Shown here: positions 55,996 through 64,000 of the stretch, in pieces | Layout: every line of letters starts with the position of its first letter | Position numbering within the stretch: the first letter of the stretch is position 1 | NCBI GenBank assembly: GCA_913774715.1 | Contig: CAJYHS010000208.1 | Span: forward strand, 1 to 64,000 | Direction of reading: 5' to 3' | Length of the DNA stretch: 64,000 bases | From: an uncultured Siphonobacter sp. | GTDB lineage: Bacteria > Bacteroidota > Bacteroidia > Cytophagales > Spirosomataceae | Position numbers and translations under genes: made by a program | The notes under the pieces: model-generated | Seen by the model: the letters and a program-made list of their open reading frames with translations, nothing else | Told to the model about the DNA's origin: nothing | Database searches by the model: none

Positions 55996-57426
55996 ATGAA
56001 ACGTTTATCAGTACTTTTAGTCACACTGGCACTTTCCAGTAGTACCTTAACTTATGCTATCAATCCCCCCAAAGGCAACTGGAAAAGTTTATTTGATGGC
56101 AAAACACTGAAAGGCTGGAAATTAGCCGACGGTTCGGCTTCAGGTAAGGCTAAGTATGAAATCAAAAACGGAGAAATCGTTGGTATTTCTCAGATGAATA
56201 CGCCCAACACCTTTCTTCTCACGGAGCAGCAATACGGCGATTTTATTTTCGAATGTGATGTCAAGATTGATAACGATTTGAATTCTGGCATTCAGTTTCG
56301 CAGCTTACAACGCCAAGGCGATGGACGCGTACATGGGTATCAAATGGAAATTGACCCTGCTGAACGTAGCTGGAGTGGTGGCATTTACGACGAAGCCCGC
56401 CGCGGCTGGCTGTGCAATCCCAACAATAATCCAGCTGGTAAGGCTGCTTTCAAAAGAGGCGAATGGAATAAGTATCGGATTGAAGCAATAGGTAACTCCA
56501 TCCGCACCTTTGTTAATGGCGTTCCCGTTTCTAATCTGGTAGATGATCTGACGCCTAAGGGATACATCGCTCTTCAGGTACATAGCATTGGTAAGGATGC
56601 TTCGCATGAAGGAAAGGCCATTCACTGGAAAAACATCCGCATTCAAACGGATCAGTTACAGCCTTCGCCAGTGGATCAAACGCCCGTTATTAACCTAGTC
56701 CCCAATACCATTTCGGAGCAGGAGAAAGCCCTGGGTTTTAAGCTTCTATGGGATGGTAAAACCTCTAACGGCTGGCGTGGAGCCGGGAAAAGTACTTTCC
56801 CTGATAAAGGCTGGACTATGAAAGACGGCGAATTGACTCTGGACGTCGCTTCCGGCGGTGGTGGAGACATTCTGACCAATGAAAAATTCGGAGCTTTTGA
56901 ACTTACATTCCAGTTTAAATTAACAGAAGCAGCAAATGCTGGCGTGAAATACTTTGTGAATGAATGGGTAACGGATACCTACGAATATCAACCGAATCAG
57001 TCCTCCAATACTATTCCTTCAGGAGCTGTCAAAAGCGTCGCAACCGTTGGGCCCGAATTTCAGGTATTAGATGACGAAAAACACCCGGATGCCAGACTGG
57101 GAGCGGGCGGTAACCGCAAAATTGGCTCATTATATGATTTGATTCCGGCGGATAAAACGGGCCCTAACAAAGCCGCAGTGAAGAAAATCGGAGAATGGAA
57201 CGAGGGCCGGGTAATCGTGTATCCTAATAATCATGTCGAACACTGGCTCAATGGATTTAAGGTACTGGAATACGAACGTAATTCTCCGCTGTACAAGGCA
57301 TTAATAGAACGTTCAAAATATGCTCCCTTCAAAGGGTTCGGAGCTGCCGAAAAAGGCCCTATCCTGCTCCAGGATCACCACGACATCGTTAACTTCAGAA
57401 GCATCAAAATTCGCGAATTAAAATAA
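55996..57426 (+). CDS. Tandem DUF1080 protein (3-keto-disaccharide hydrolase family)
   Basis: A 476-residue secreted protein with a signal peptide (about residues 1-20). Two DUF1080 concanavalin-like sandwiches follow: about residues 25-210 (LFDGKTLKGWKLADG ... DCDVKIDNDLNSGIQFRS in part as NSGIQFRS) and about 230-475 (LLWDGKTSNGWRGAG ... NAGVKYFVNEW). DUF1080 (PF06439) members cleave 3-keto-disaccharides. Both halves keep the WDGK/FDGK opening and the NSG/NAG core motif. I chose the ATG at 55996, directly before the signal peptide; an upstream GTG frame is longer but without support. The neighbours are an isomerase and an oxidoreductase, which fits a keto-sugar pathway. Confidence 0.9.
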   Translation: MKRLSVLLVTLALSSSTLTYAINPPKGNWKSLFDGKTLKGWKLADGSASGKAKYEIKNGEIVGISQMNTPNTFLLTEQQYGDFIFECDVKIDNDLNSGIQFRSLQRQGDGRVHGYQMEIDPAERSWSGGIYDEARRGWLCNPNNNPAGKAAFKRGEWNKYRIEAIGNSIRTFVNGVPVSNLVDDLTPKGYIALQVHSIGKDASHEGKAIHWKNIRIQTDQLQPSPVDQTPVINLVPNTISEQEKALGFKLLWDGKTSNGWRGAGKSTFPDKGWTMKDGELTLDVASGGGGDILTNEKFGAFELTFQFKLTEAANAGVKYFVNEWVTDTYEYQPNQSSNTIPSGAVKSVATVGPEFQVLDDEKHPDARLGAGGNRKIGSLYDLIPADKTGPNKAAVKKIGEWNEGRVIVYPNNHVEHWLNGFKVLEYERNSPLYKALIERSKYAPFKGFGAAEKGPILLQDHHDIVNFRSIKIRELK

Positions 57427-57527
57427 GTTTTGTGTTAGCGTTTCGGATTTAGAGTTGGGGCTTTCATCCATGTAATTTTAGGTTATCATTCATTTATTAC
57501 CTTAATTTCGATTTGAAAAGCTTCCAT

Positions 57528-57569
57528 AACTCTACCCTTAAAACTCTAAACACCAAACCCTAAACCCAA
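57528..57569 (+). repeat. AACTC/AAACCC-type repeat tract
   Basis: AACTCTACCCTTAAAACTCT followed by AAACACCAAACCCTAAACCC, 40 bases before the Gfo/Idh/MocA start. Same family as 501, 1000, 30027 and 60147. Confidence 0.65.
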
Positions 57570-57609
57570 TTAATAACCTATAAAAGCCGACTAACTTTCG
57601 GTTTACACT

Positions 57610-58968
57610 ATGGAAAATCGTCGAGAATTTCTCAAGAAAGTATCGCTGGCCGCTGCTGGTTCTGCGTTGAGCCTGGGTAGCGTAAACGCTATGTCTGCGG
57701 CTAGTTATCGTAAAATCCTCGGAGCTAACGACCGGGTTCGTGTGGGTTGTGTAGGTTTCTCCGATCGTTTCCGGGCTTCGCATGTACCTCCCTTCAAAGC
57801 TCTGGCGAAAGAAATGAACTTCGAGATGGTAGGCGTTTCTGACATCTGGAAGCGTCGCCGTGAAGAAGGAAAGGCTTTCCTGGAAAAACAATTAGGCGGA
57901 ACCATTAAAGATTATCGCAATAACGACGAACTCTACGACGCTAAAGCCGTTGACGCGGTGTTCATCAGTACGGCCGATTTCCAGCATGCCATTCACACCA
58001 TTGACGCGGTGAAAGCAGGCTGCGATACTTATACCGAGAAACCCCTGGCTGAAACTATGGAAGATGCACGTGCGGTATTAAAAGCGGTAAAATCTTCTGG
58101 TAAAATCGTACAGATTGGTTCGCAACGCCGGAGTGGTTTGAATTACCATGCTGCCGAAGATTTCATTAAATCTGGCAAGTTCGGCCCTATTACTATGGTT
58201 GAACTGATGTGGAACGTAAACCAGCCCGGTCGCTGGCGTCGTCCTGAGTTGGTAGCTCAGTGTAAGCAGGAAGATCTGGACTGGAACCGTTACTTACTCA
58301 ACCGTCCAAAAGAAGCGTTTGATCCTCGTAAATATTTAGAATATCGCCTTTTCTGGCCTTATTCTTCAGGAATTCCCGGTCAATGGATGAGTCACCAGAT
58401 TGATACCGTACACTGGTTCTCAGGTCTTCCCCACCCTCGCTCAGCCGTTGCCAATGGAGGTATTTATCAGTGGAAAGACGGTCGTAAAAACGCGGATACG
58501 CTGACGGTAGTATTCGATTACGGCCCATTAAACGATCCTACAACGGGCTTTCAGGTATCTTTTGCAAGCCGTTTCAGTAACTCGGCTGGTGGAACAAAAG
58601 AAATCTATTACTCGAACGGTGGTGAGTTGAACCTCGATACCAATATGATTTCTCCAACGGGTGGATTAACGGCTCGTGAAGCGGCAGAAATGAAGATGCA
58701 GGCAAACTTGCTGGCTTCTGCCAAACTGGAAGGTCCTAAAGTAGAAACGGGTGCCAATACCGGCGGTGACGTATTAACATTCAACCACATCAAAAACTGG
58801 ATGGAATGCGTAAGAAGCCGTAAAACTCCTAATGCTCCAATTGAAGCAGGTTACCAGCACTCTATTGCGACGATTATGTCTAATGCGGCCTACCGTACTG
58901 GTCTGCGTGTTACTTTCGATGAAAAAAACCAGGAAGTAATGGCGGGTAATAAAGTGTTCAAATACTAA
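57610..58968 (+). CDS. Tat-exported Gfo/Idh/MocA family oxidoreductase
   Basis: A 452-residue protein with a Tat leader (ENRREFLKKVSLAAAG). The NAD(P)-binding Rossmann fold is at about residues 42-170 (RVGCVGFSDRF, then the conserved lysine motif TYTEKPLAETMEDA), and the C-terminal beta-sheet domain includes WMSHQIDTVHWFSGLPHP. The glycine-rich loop is slightly unusual (GCVGFSD). Periplasmic members of this family oxidise sugars to 3-keto forms or reduce keto-sugars with tightly bound cofactor. It lies downstream of the DUF1080 gene on the same strand, and a bidirectional terminator follows. Confidence 0.9.
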   Translation: MENRREFLKKVSLAAAGSALSLGSVNAMSAASYRKILGANDRVRVGCVGFSDRFRASHVPPFKALAKEMNFEMVGVSDIWKRRREEGKAFLEKQLGGTIKDYRNNDELYDAKAVDAVFISTADFQHAIHTIDAVKAGCDTYTEKPLAETMEDARAVLKAVKSSGKIVQIGSQRRSGLNYHAAEDFIKSGKFGPITMVELMWNVNQPGRWRRPELVAQCKQEDLDWNRYLLNRPKEAFDPRKYLEYRLFWPYSSGIPGQWMSHQIDTVHWFSGLPHPRSAVANGGIYQWKDGRKNADTLTVVFDYGPLNDPTTGFQVSFASRFSNSAGGTKEIYYSNGGELNLDTNMISPTGGLTAREAAEMKMQANLLASAKLEGPKVETGANTGGDVLTFNHIKNWMECVRSRKTPNAPIEAGYQHSIATIMSNAAYRTGLRVTFDEKNQEVMAGNKVFKY

Positions 58969-58986
58969 TTGAATCACTAAGTAATA

Positions 58987-59021
58987 AAAAAGGCTTTGCG
59001 GCGATGTCGCAGAGCCTTTTT
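58987..59021. terminator. Bidirectional terminator after the Gfo/Idh/MocA gene
   Basis: AAAAAGGCTTTGCG / CGCAGAGCCTTTTT with a 7-base loop and one G-T pair, between two convergent genes. Confidence 0.92.
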
Positions 59022-59031
59022 CATATTCTCT

Positions 59032-59523
59032 TTATACTGCAGCGGCTGTAGCCATGGTCATGTACAAATTGATTGCGAACTGGCAGGAGATTACTAACTC
59101 CAGCGGAGACTCCTGATTGGGCTCTACCTCTACCTGATATTCATACTGAAAAGAGGTCCAGTTAAACTTGGGTCTGAAGGCCATCGTAACTATTCCCATG
59201 TCGTTTTCCAGAATGAAATGATGATTCATTAAGCCTCGCCCCTTCAGCAGGAATACTTTCTCTTTACCGTCATAATCAATTCGAATAATAATCTGACCTT
59301 TCCAGTTAAAAACAATATCTCCCTTATCGACTTCATTAATAAAGATATCAAACTTCGAAGCCCAGATATTTTTAGGCTTGATTAACAGGAGTTTACCCGG
59401 CAATTCGGTTCTTCCGTTACTCGAAAACAAGTGATCGTACCGAAACTTTGTCAATAGGTTTTCATGTTCATTATAAATGTCAAATCCAGAGGTAATGGAT
59501 TTAATCTGATAGATCGTTTTCAT
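59032..59523 (-). CDS. Hypothetical protein, LURP-one/tubby-like
   Basis: A 163-residue beta-rich protein without a signal peptide. Segments such as IKSITSGFDIYNEHENLLTK and DIVFNWKGQIIIRIDYDGKE look like a twelve-strand tubby/LURP-one type barrel, but I do not assign it firmly. It follows the DUF1684 gene by 13 bases on the same strand, suggesting an operon of two. The tail MTMATAAAV is unusual. Confidence 0.6.
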   Translation of the reverse strand: MKTIYQIKSITSGFDIYNEHENLLTKFRYDHLFSSNGRTELPGKLLLIKPKNIWASKFDIFINEVDKGDIVFNWKGQIIIRIDYDGKEKVFLLKGRGLMNHHFILENDMGIVTMAFRPKFNWTSFQYEYQVEVEPNQESPLELVISCQFAINLYMTMATAAAV

Positions 59524-59536
59524 AGCATACTACTGT

Positions 59537-60142
59537 TTATTCATGGAAATTCTGCTCCCCCGCCCGAATGGCAATGGGCAGGTTATTTTCCTTCGGAGGC
59601 ACCGGGCAGGTATATTCCGACGAATATGCACAGAACGGATTATAGGCTTTGTTAAAATCAATCGTAACCCGATTTCCGGTAATATCCCCCTGAGGAATAT
59701 CCAGATAACGACCGCCTCCGTAGGTTTCTTTTCCCGCCGTTAAATCTTTGAATGGAATAAATAATGTACGAGCTTCATTGCTTTCAAAAACCAGTAAAGT
59801 GCAGGTTTTACCCTGTAACTCGAACGTAGCTTTACCAAAAAGCGTATAGTTTTCGGTCTGACCACCCGTCATTTGCACAGCAAAGGTCTTGGTTTCATCC
59901 AGTTCTTCAATTTTCGCGAATACTTCATAACTTGAATCCGCCGGAAAGTAATTCAGTCCTTTAAAACTGGCTTTATCCTTAATCGGCGATTCGGCTGACG
60001 TTCGGTAGTCTTCATCTTTTTCGACCCGTTCCGCCCGCAGATCATCGGCATAGGAAGTGGTTTTCCCAGTACTTAAGGAGTACGCTACAATGCCTACAAT
60101 CAGAATGGCAATGGCTAGTAAAAGTAACTTTCGACTATTCAT
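59537..60142 (-). CDS. DUF1684 family protein
   Basis: A 201-residue protein with an N-terminal membrane anchor (about residues 5-24). The conserved DUF1684 region holds ETYGGGRYLDIPQGD, VTIDFNKAYNPFCAYSSEYT and CPVPPKENNLPIAIRAGEQN (each 20 or fewer residues), and the cysteine pair in the YNPFCAY/YTCPVPP stretch. Function is unknown. It sits just before the hypothetical gene at 59032 and 188 bases from ribE, which is divergent. Confidence 0.88.
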   Translation of the reverse strand: MNSRKLLLLAIAILIVGIVAYSLSTGKTTSYADDLRAERVEKDEDYRTSAESPIKDKASFKGLNYFPADSSYEVFAKIEELDETKTFAVQMTGGQTENYTLFGKATFELQGKTCTLLVFESNEARTLFIPFKDLTAGKETYGGGRYLDIPQGDITGNRVTIDFNKAYNPFCAYSSEYTCPVPPKENNLPIAIRAGEQNFHE

Positions 60143-60146
60143 TATT

Positions 60147-60178
60147 GGTTTTGAGTTTGGGTTCAGGGTTTTGAGTTA
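60147..60178 (-). repeat. AACTC/AAACCC-type repeat tract (reverse orientation)
   Basis: GGTTTTGAGTTTGGGTTCAG followed by GGTTTTGAGTTA, right before the DUF1684 start codon. It is inverted relative to 57528-57569. Confidence 0.65.
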
Positions 60179-60330
60179 TGGATCATCACGTTTGGTAAAA
60201 GGCTCATTTTTAGCCGATCTACAACTAAAAACCAAAAACTATCAATAATTCCCTATTTACGGGTGCAAATTGCGATGCATTAATGTTATCCTGCAAAAAT
60301 CTACAACTTAACGGCAAAAGCCAATAAAAT

Positions 60331-60918
60331 ATGTTTACCGGAATTATTGAAGCTACAGGCGTGATTACGGAATTACATGCGGAAGGTACTAATGTTACTT
60401 TCAGTATCGAGTCGCCGATTTCCCATGAATTAAAAATTGACCAGAGCGTTTCTCACAATGGCGTTTGTCTGACCGTAATTGCTTTGGGCGATGGGGTGCA
60501 TCAGGTAACGGCCATTGACGAAACCCTGAAGAAGAGTAACCTCGGCAGCTTGCAGATTGGATCATTGGTAAATCTTGAACGCTGTATGCAGGCCAATGGC
60601 CGCTTTGACGGCCATATCGTACAAGGTCACGTCGACCAAACGGCTGTATGCACTCAGGTTCAGGATGAAAATGGAAGCTGGTTATTTGATTTTGAATATG
60701 ATACCTCGGCTGGAAATGTAACGGTGGAAAAAGGTTCGATTTGCATCAATGGGGTCAGTTTAACGGTTTTCAATTCCAAAGCTTCTTCGTTTCGCGTGGC
60801 TATTATCCCTTATACCTACACGCATACGACGTTTGCTCAACTGAAAGCTGGAGATTCGGTTAACCTTGAGTTTGATATTGTAGGAAAATACGTCAAACGC
60901 CTGCTTGGACAAGCCTGA
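60331..60918 (+). CDS. ribE: Riboflavin synthase alpha subunit
   Basis: A 195-residue riboflavin synthase with two lumazine-binding barrels. The hallmark start MFTGIIEATGVI, then SHNGVCLTVIAL, HIVQGHVDQTA in repeat 1 and SICINGVSLTVFN in repeat 2 are present. It joins two molecules of dimethyl-ribityllumazine to give riboflavin. No FMN riboswitch is apparent in the 188-base upstream region. It stands alone on the plus strand. Confidence 0.96.
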   Translation: MFTGIIEATGVITELHAEGTNVTFSIESPISHELKIDQSVSHNGVCLTVIALGDGVHQVTAIDETLKKSNLGSLQIGSLVNLERCMQANGRFDGHIVQGHVDQTAVCTQVQDENGSWLFDFEYDTSAGNVTVEKGSICINGVSLTVFNSKASSFRVAIIPYTYTHTTFAQLKAGDSVNLEFDIVGKYVKRLLGQA

Positions 60919-61063
60919 TTGAGGCTCAGAATGTTACATTAATAATTAAATTTATTATTGTCATATTTCCATTTTTTTACCCTGCGATTCATACATTAGC
61001 CCATTCGTTGATTTCTAAGGAATGAGACGAAAGTCCATTTTAGACTTAATACACTAGCTTTTT

Positions 61064-61936
61064 ATGAATCGCAGAAATTTCCTCCATACTTCCCTCGGAC
61101 TTGGAGCTCTTTCACTGGCTGGTCTGGATGCTCTGGCCGCTGCACACGCTAAATCAGTTGGCTTACAGTTGTATACCGTTCGGGAAGATATCCAGAAACA
61201 AGGTATCGAAAAAGTACTGGAACAGGTAGCCAAGCTAGGGTATAAGAAAGTTGAAAATTTCGGTTATAATCAGGGTAAGTTTTTTGGAAAGACTCCCACC
61301 GAGTACAACAAAATTCTGAAAGACAATGGATTGACGGCGTATAGTGGCCACTACATGACGGCTCGTTCCACAAAATTTGGAGCTGGCGATGGTCTAACTA
61401 AAAACTGGGACAAAGCCGTTGATGACGCAGCAGCCATTGGTCAGAAATATGTAGTTCTTGCTTATCTCGTAGACGACGAACGATCATCAGAAGATTATAA
61501 AAACTTATTCGGAATTCTGAATAAAAGTACGGAAACCGCTAAGAAAGCAGGCTTGATCATGGGTTATCACAACCATGATTTCGAGTTTACGCAAAAGATA
61601 GATGGTGAAAAACCCTACGATTTACTATTGAAAAATACACCTGTACAAATGGAGATGGATTTGTACTGGGTAGCGAAAGCCGGAGAAAAACCAGCTGAGT
61701 ACTTCGCTAAATACCCCGGTCGGTTCCCATTATGGCACGTGAAAGATATGGCTAAAACGCCCCAGCAGGAGTTTGCCGAAGTAGGCACGGGTAGCATTGA
61801 CTTCGGTGCCATCTTTAAAGATGCCAAGAAAGCGGGTCTGAAGCAATATTTTGTAGAACAGGACGTGTGTAAACGCCCACCACTGGAATGTATCAAAACC
61901 AGTATCGATAATATTCAGAAAGCCAAGTGGGGATGA
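61064..61936 (+). CDS. Tat-exported TIM-barrel sugar isomerase/epimerase
   Basis: A 290-residue protein with a Tat leader (MNRRNFLHTSLGLGALSL). The TIM-barrel sugar isomerase/epimerase pattern shows VGLQLYTVREDIQKQ, MGYHNHDFEF, MEMDLYWVAKAGE, PLWHVKDMAK and FVEQDVCKRPP. It is a paralogue of the gene at 54592 only in general fold. Such exported enzymes often occur with GMC or Gfo/Idh/MocA oxidoreductases of keto-sugar pathways. A perfect 17-bp bidirectional terminator follows. Confidence 0.88.
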   Translation: MNRRNFLHTSLGLGALSLAGLDALAAAHAKSVGLQLYTVREDIQKQGIEKVLEQVAKLGYKKVENFGYNQGKFFGKTPTEYNKILKDNGLTAYSGHYMTARSTKFGAGDGLTKNWDKAVDDAAAIGQKYVVLAYLVDDERSSEDYKNLFGILNKSTETAKKAGLIMGYHNHDFEFTQKIDGEKPYDLLLKNTPVQMEMDLYWVAKAGEKPAEYFAKYPGRFPLWHVKDMAKTPQQEFAEVGTGSIDFGAIFKDAKKAGLKQYFVEQDVCKRPPLECIKTSIDNIQKAKWG

Positions 61937-61954
61937 TTTTGATGAGATTCCATT

Positions 61955-61994
61955 TATAAAAAGTCGGTTGCCCCTAAGCAACCGACTTTTTATA
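61955..61994. terminator. Perfect 17-bp bidirectional terminator
   Basis: TATAAAAAGTCGGTTGC and its exact reverse complement with loop CCCTAA between convergent genes. Confidence 0.95.
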
Positions 61995-62002
61995 TGATAC
62001 TT

Positions 62003-62428
62003 TCAACATTCTTCTTCCTCATCTAACTGATTTTTTTTCTCCCACATAGCCCGGAAGGTCGGTGCCATGTAAAGCATTTCATCTACTTTGCTACGGGCCG
62101 AATGAAAAAGGTGATAGTTATAGCCATGATCCATGATCTGATCAAGCACATATTCTAACTGAATCATTTCCCGAATATTGACGGAAAAATCACGGATGAT
62201 GTACATACTAAAACCGCGATCTACTTCATCAGCGAAATAAAAGGCCAGGCAAAAATCCTGATCCGCTAAAAAAGAGGTTACCTGGCTTACGGAAAAATCC
62301 TGCACCATTTTTCCATGATCAACTAAGGCATCGATAATTTCCTCATCGTCATTCGTGATATAAAAATTCGGCGTAAGGTTCCGGGAAATTTTCTCCAGAA
62401 CGGGCCGTATGCTGGATTGCTGTGCCAT
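62003..62428 (-). CDS. Hypothetical protein
   Basis: A 141-residue protein with no signal peptide or named domain that I recognise. It is an alpha/beta protein with an acidic C-terminus ending DEEEEC, a run of acidic residues before a final Cys. It follows kdsA by about 105 bases with a terminator between them. It may be a small regulatory or adaptor protein (speculative). Confidence 0.6.
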   Translation of the reverse strand: MAQQSSIRPVLEKISRNLTPNFYITNDDEEIIDALVDHGKMVQDFSVSQVTSFLADQDFCLAFYFADEVDRGFSMYIIRDFSVNIREMIQLEYVLDQIMDHGYNYHLFHSARSKVDEMLYMAPTFRAMWEKKNQLDEEEEC

Positions 62429-62466
62429 AAACGTACCGTTTTTCTTTAGTATGAACTCCGCACAAA

Positions 62467-62494
62467 AAAACCTCGGAGCTTACTCCGAGGTTTT
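62467..62494 (-). terminator. Terminator of kdsA
   Basis: Minus-strand stem AAAACCTCGGAG / CTCCGAGGTTTT with a 4-base loop and a seven-T run, 40 bases past the kdsA stop. Confidence 0.93.
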
Positions 62495-62533
62495 AGGTAA
62501 CTGACTCGGGGAGTCAGAAAATTTTCAAAATTG

Positions 62534-63385
62534 TTATGCCAGTTCAGGTAATGAGTTGCGGTATTTTACCTCAACAGCGTGCAACTCAATTAACGGCTTC
62601 AGGAATTCTTCGAGTAAACTAATGTCCAGCTGACTAGCTGCGTCGCAAAGAGCTTCGCTAGGGCACGTATGAGCTTCCACGAATAAACCATCAATACCCG
62701 CAGCCACACCCGCCCGAGCTAATACGGGCAAATATTCACGAGCACCGCCCTTAGAATCTTTGGAAGGAATTCCGTATTTACGAATCGCGTGCGTTACGTC
62801 GAACACCACCGGATAACCCGTGCGAGCCATGTGATAGAAGCTACGAGGATCAACGATGAGGTCATTATAACCGAAGGAATACCCGCGTTCCGTCAGAATA
62901 ATCTGTTCATTACCAGCATCTTCTATTTTCTTTACGGGGTGCTTCATGTTTTCAGGAGCCAGGAACTGACCGTGTTTCACGTTCACCACCCGACCCGTCT
63001 GAGCCGCTGCAACCGTCAGGGTTGTTTGCATACACAGATACGCGGGGATTTGGAGTACGTCTACCACGTCAGCTACGGGAGCGGCCTGATCGGGGTAATG
63101 AATGTCCGTCAAAAGTGGGAAGCCGAATTGCTCCTTCACTTTCGCCAGAATTTTGATACCTGCGTCCAGACCAGGGCCTGAGTAATAATCCAGGCTGGAA
63201 CGGTTATCCTTCTGGAAAGACGATTTATAAATGATTTTGATGTTCAGGCGTTCCGAGATCTCTTTGAGTTTCTCGGCAACAGTCATCATGATTTTTTCGT
63301 CTTCAATAACGCAGGGACCGGAGATCAGGAACAACTCGTCTGATCCACACTCGATATCCCCAACGCGAACAATTTTTTGTGACAT
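62534..63385 (-). CDS. kdsA: 3-deoxy-8-phosphooctulonate synthase
   Basis: A 283-residue KDO-8-P synthase that condenses PEP and arabinose 5-phosphate to KDO-8-P for lipopolysaccharide. Core motifs: FLISGPCVIEDEK, YKSSFQKDNRSS, LTDIHYPDQAAPVADVVDVL (20 residues), NVKHGQFLAPENM, ILTERGYSFGYNDL and FDVTHAIRKYG. A full-length family member. It has a consensus promoter at 63486-63515 and its own terminator. Confidence 0.97.
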   Translation of the reverse strand: MSQKIVRVGDIECGSDELFLISGPCVIEDEKIMMTVAEKLKEISERLNIKIIYKSSFQKDNRSSLDYYSGPGLDAGIKILAKVKEQFGFPLLTDIHYPDQAAPVADVVDVLQIPAYLCMQTTLTVAAAQTGRVVNVKHGQFLAPENMKHPVKKIEDAGNEQIILTERGYSFGYNDLIVDPRSFYHMARTGYPVVFDVTHAIRKYGIPSKDSKGGAREYLPVLARAGVAAGIDGLFVEAHTCPSEALCDAASQLDISLLEEFLKPLIELHAVEVKYRNSLPELA

Positions 63386-63485
63386 GAGTATTGTTTTTCT
63401 ATTACCACTAGCGGGTAATACGTGACAATCATTTGAATAAATCTATTAACGAACGAATCGAAAGATTACCAGCTAATCAATTCAA

Positions 63486-63515
63486 CAAAGTTACAGGATG
63501 GGATGTATTCTGCAA
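63486..63515 (-). promoter_or_regulatory. Consensus promoter of kdsA
   Basis: On the minus strand TTG, a 19-base spacer, then TAACTTTG, a full match to TAnnTTTG, about 100 bases before the kdsA ATG. Confidence 0.65.
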
Positions 63516-63565
63516 TTCCTTCGATAAATCATCTTTCCAGAGCAAAGGCTTCTCTAAGGCCCCGA

Positions 63566-64000
63566 TCAGGCTTGTATTTTTTCAATCTGACTTCTTCTTA
63601 ATTCTACGAAATCAAAGGAATAGTCATGTTTCTCATCTGCTGCGTGCTCTTCCCGACTCACTTCTACCCATTCAGCCGAGTCCAACTTGGGGAAAAAGGC
63701 ATCGCCATCCACGGAAGTATGGACTTCGGTTATGTGAATAACATCCGTTAGCGGTAAGGCCTGGTTATAAATTTCAGCCCCGCCAATGACATACACCTCG
63801 GTATCCTTTTGAATAGCTTCTTCTAAGGAAGAAACGACTACGCAACCTTCCGCCTGATACTCCGGATTCCGGGTAATAATCACATTGGTGCGATTGGGCA
63901 GCGGCTTACCAATGGATTCATAGGTTTTCCGTCCCATCACGATAGTATGCCCCGAGGTAATCTTTTTAAACTGCTTCAGGTCATTGGGTAAATGCCAGAT
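63566..64000 (-). CDS. folA: Dihydrofolate reductase, partial
   Basis: The gene runs off the right edge; the last 144 codons before the stop are visible. Motifs: WHLPNDLKQFKKITSGHTIV, MGRKTYESIGKPLPNRTNVI and VYVIGGAEIYNQALPLTDVI (each 20 residues or fewer). It reduces dihydrofolate to tetrahydrofolate with NADPH. The stop is 180 bases from the kdsA start on the same strand, and kdsA has its own promoter. Confidence 0.93.
   Translation of the reverse strand: MWHLPNDLKQFKKITSGHTIVMGRKTYESIGKPLPNRTNVIITRNPEYQAEGCVVVSSLEEAIQKDTEVYVIGGAEIYNQALPLTDVIHITEVHTSVDGDAFFPKLDSAEWVEVSREEHAADEKHDYSFDFVELRRSQIEKIQA

Noticed and set aside
60143-60330. FMN riboswitch upstream of ribE
   Set aside because: The conserved RFN-element segments are not visible in this spacer; instead it holds a low-complexity repeat.
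1-64000. CRISPR array, rRNA, tRNA genes or prophage
   Set aside because: No regularly spaced direct repeats, no cloverleaf or rRNA-like stretch that I could identify by eye, and no phage structural or integrase gene were seen. A dedicated tRNA search could still find one in the intergenic gaps.

Overview
The window is chromosomal DNA of a Bacteroidota bacterium, most likely a Cytophagales member of the Spirosomataceae/Siphonobacter type. Supporting signs are two SusC/SusD pairs, a GldD gliding lipoprotein, a BatA-type membrane protein, an HmuY-type lipoprotein, many lipoboxes, and several promoters matching the Bacteroidota pattern TTG-N18-20-TAnnTTTG. The genus assignment is an inference from protein style. 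I saw no rRNA, tRNA, CRISPR array, transposase or prophage. Both ends cut genes: a gluconate 2-dehydrogenase subunit 3-like gene on the left and dihydrofolate reductase on the right.

Layout. 1-2776: Tat-signal subunit 3 and GMC oxidoreductase of an FAD sugar dehydrogenase, with a small four-helix-bundle gene between them bounded by inverted repeats. 2953-7572: DUF3050, YcxB-like, phosphoribosyltransferase and purN, and two lipoproteins. 7569-20639: a five-gene minus-strand block encoding a vanadium-haloperoxidase/PAP2 protein, SusC, SusD and two tandem giant FG-GAP/UnbV lipoproteins. 20891-24038: a glycosyltransferase and a GH127 arabinofuranosidase. 24213-26826: gldD, a GNAT acetyltransferase and a twin-ATPase ABC protein in one overlapping operon. 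27171-31656: AIM24-like protein, gltX, TatD and tcdA. 31745-38740: an orphan SusC/SusD pair and a BatA-type protein. 39026-44262: the classic rimP-nusA-infB operon. 44512-51756: an EEP-family protein, a haem-uptake pair (TonB receptor plus HmuY), the molybdopterin genes moaE, moaD and moaA, and a small ferredoxin. 52010-61936: AsmA-like protein, then a scattered set of Tat-exported sugar genes (two TIM-barrel isomerases, a double DUF1080 protein, a Gfo/Idh/MocA oxidoreductase) with ribE. 62003-64000: a small hypothetical gene, kdsA and partial folA.

Two multi-gene systems stand out. The first is the haloperoxidase-SusCD-double-VCBS block, which resembles a polysaccharide utilisation locus but has no glycosidase in the block. 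The second is a possible periplasmic 3-keto-sugar oxidation route: GMC dehydrogenase plus Tat-signal subunit, Gfo/Idh/MocA oxidoreductase, DUF1080 proteins and TIM isomerases, four of them carrying twin-arginine leaders.

Intergenic regions carry two families of low-complexity repeats (AACTC/AAACCC-type and AACTGACAACTG-type) and many strong, often bidirectional hairpin terminators.
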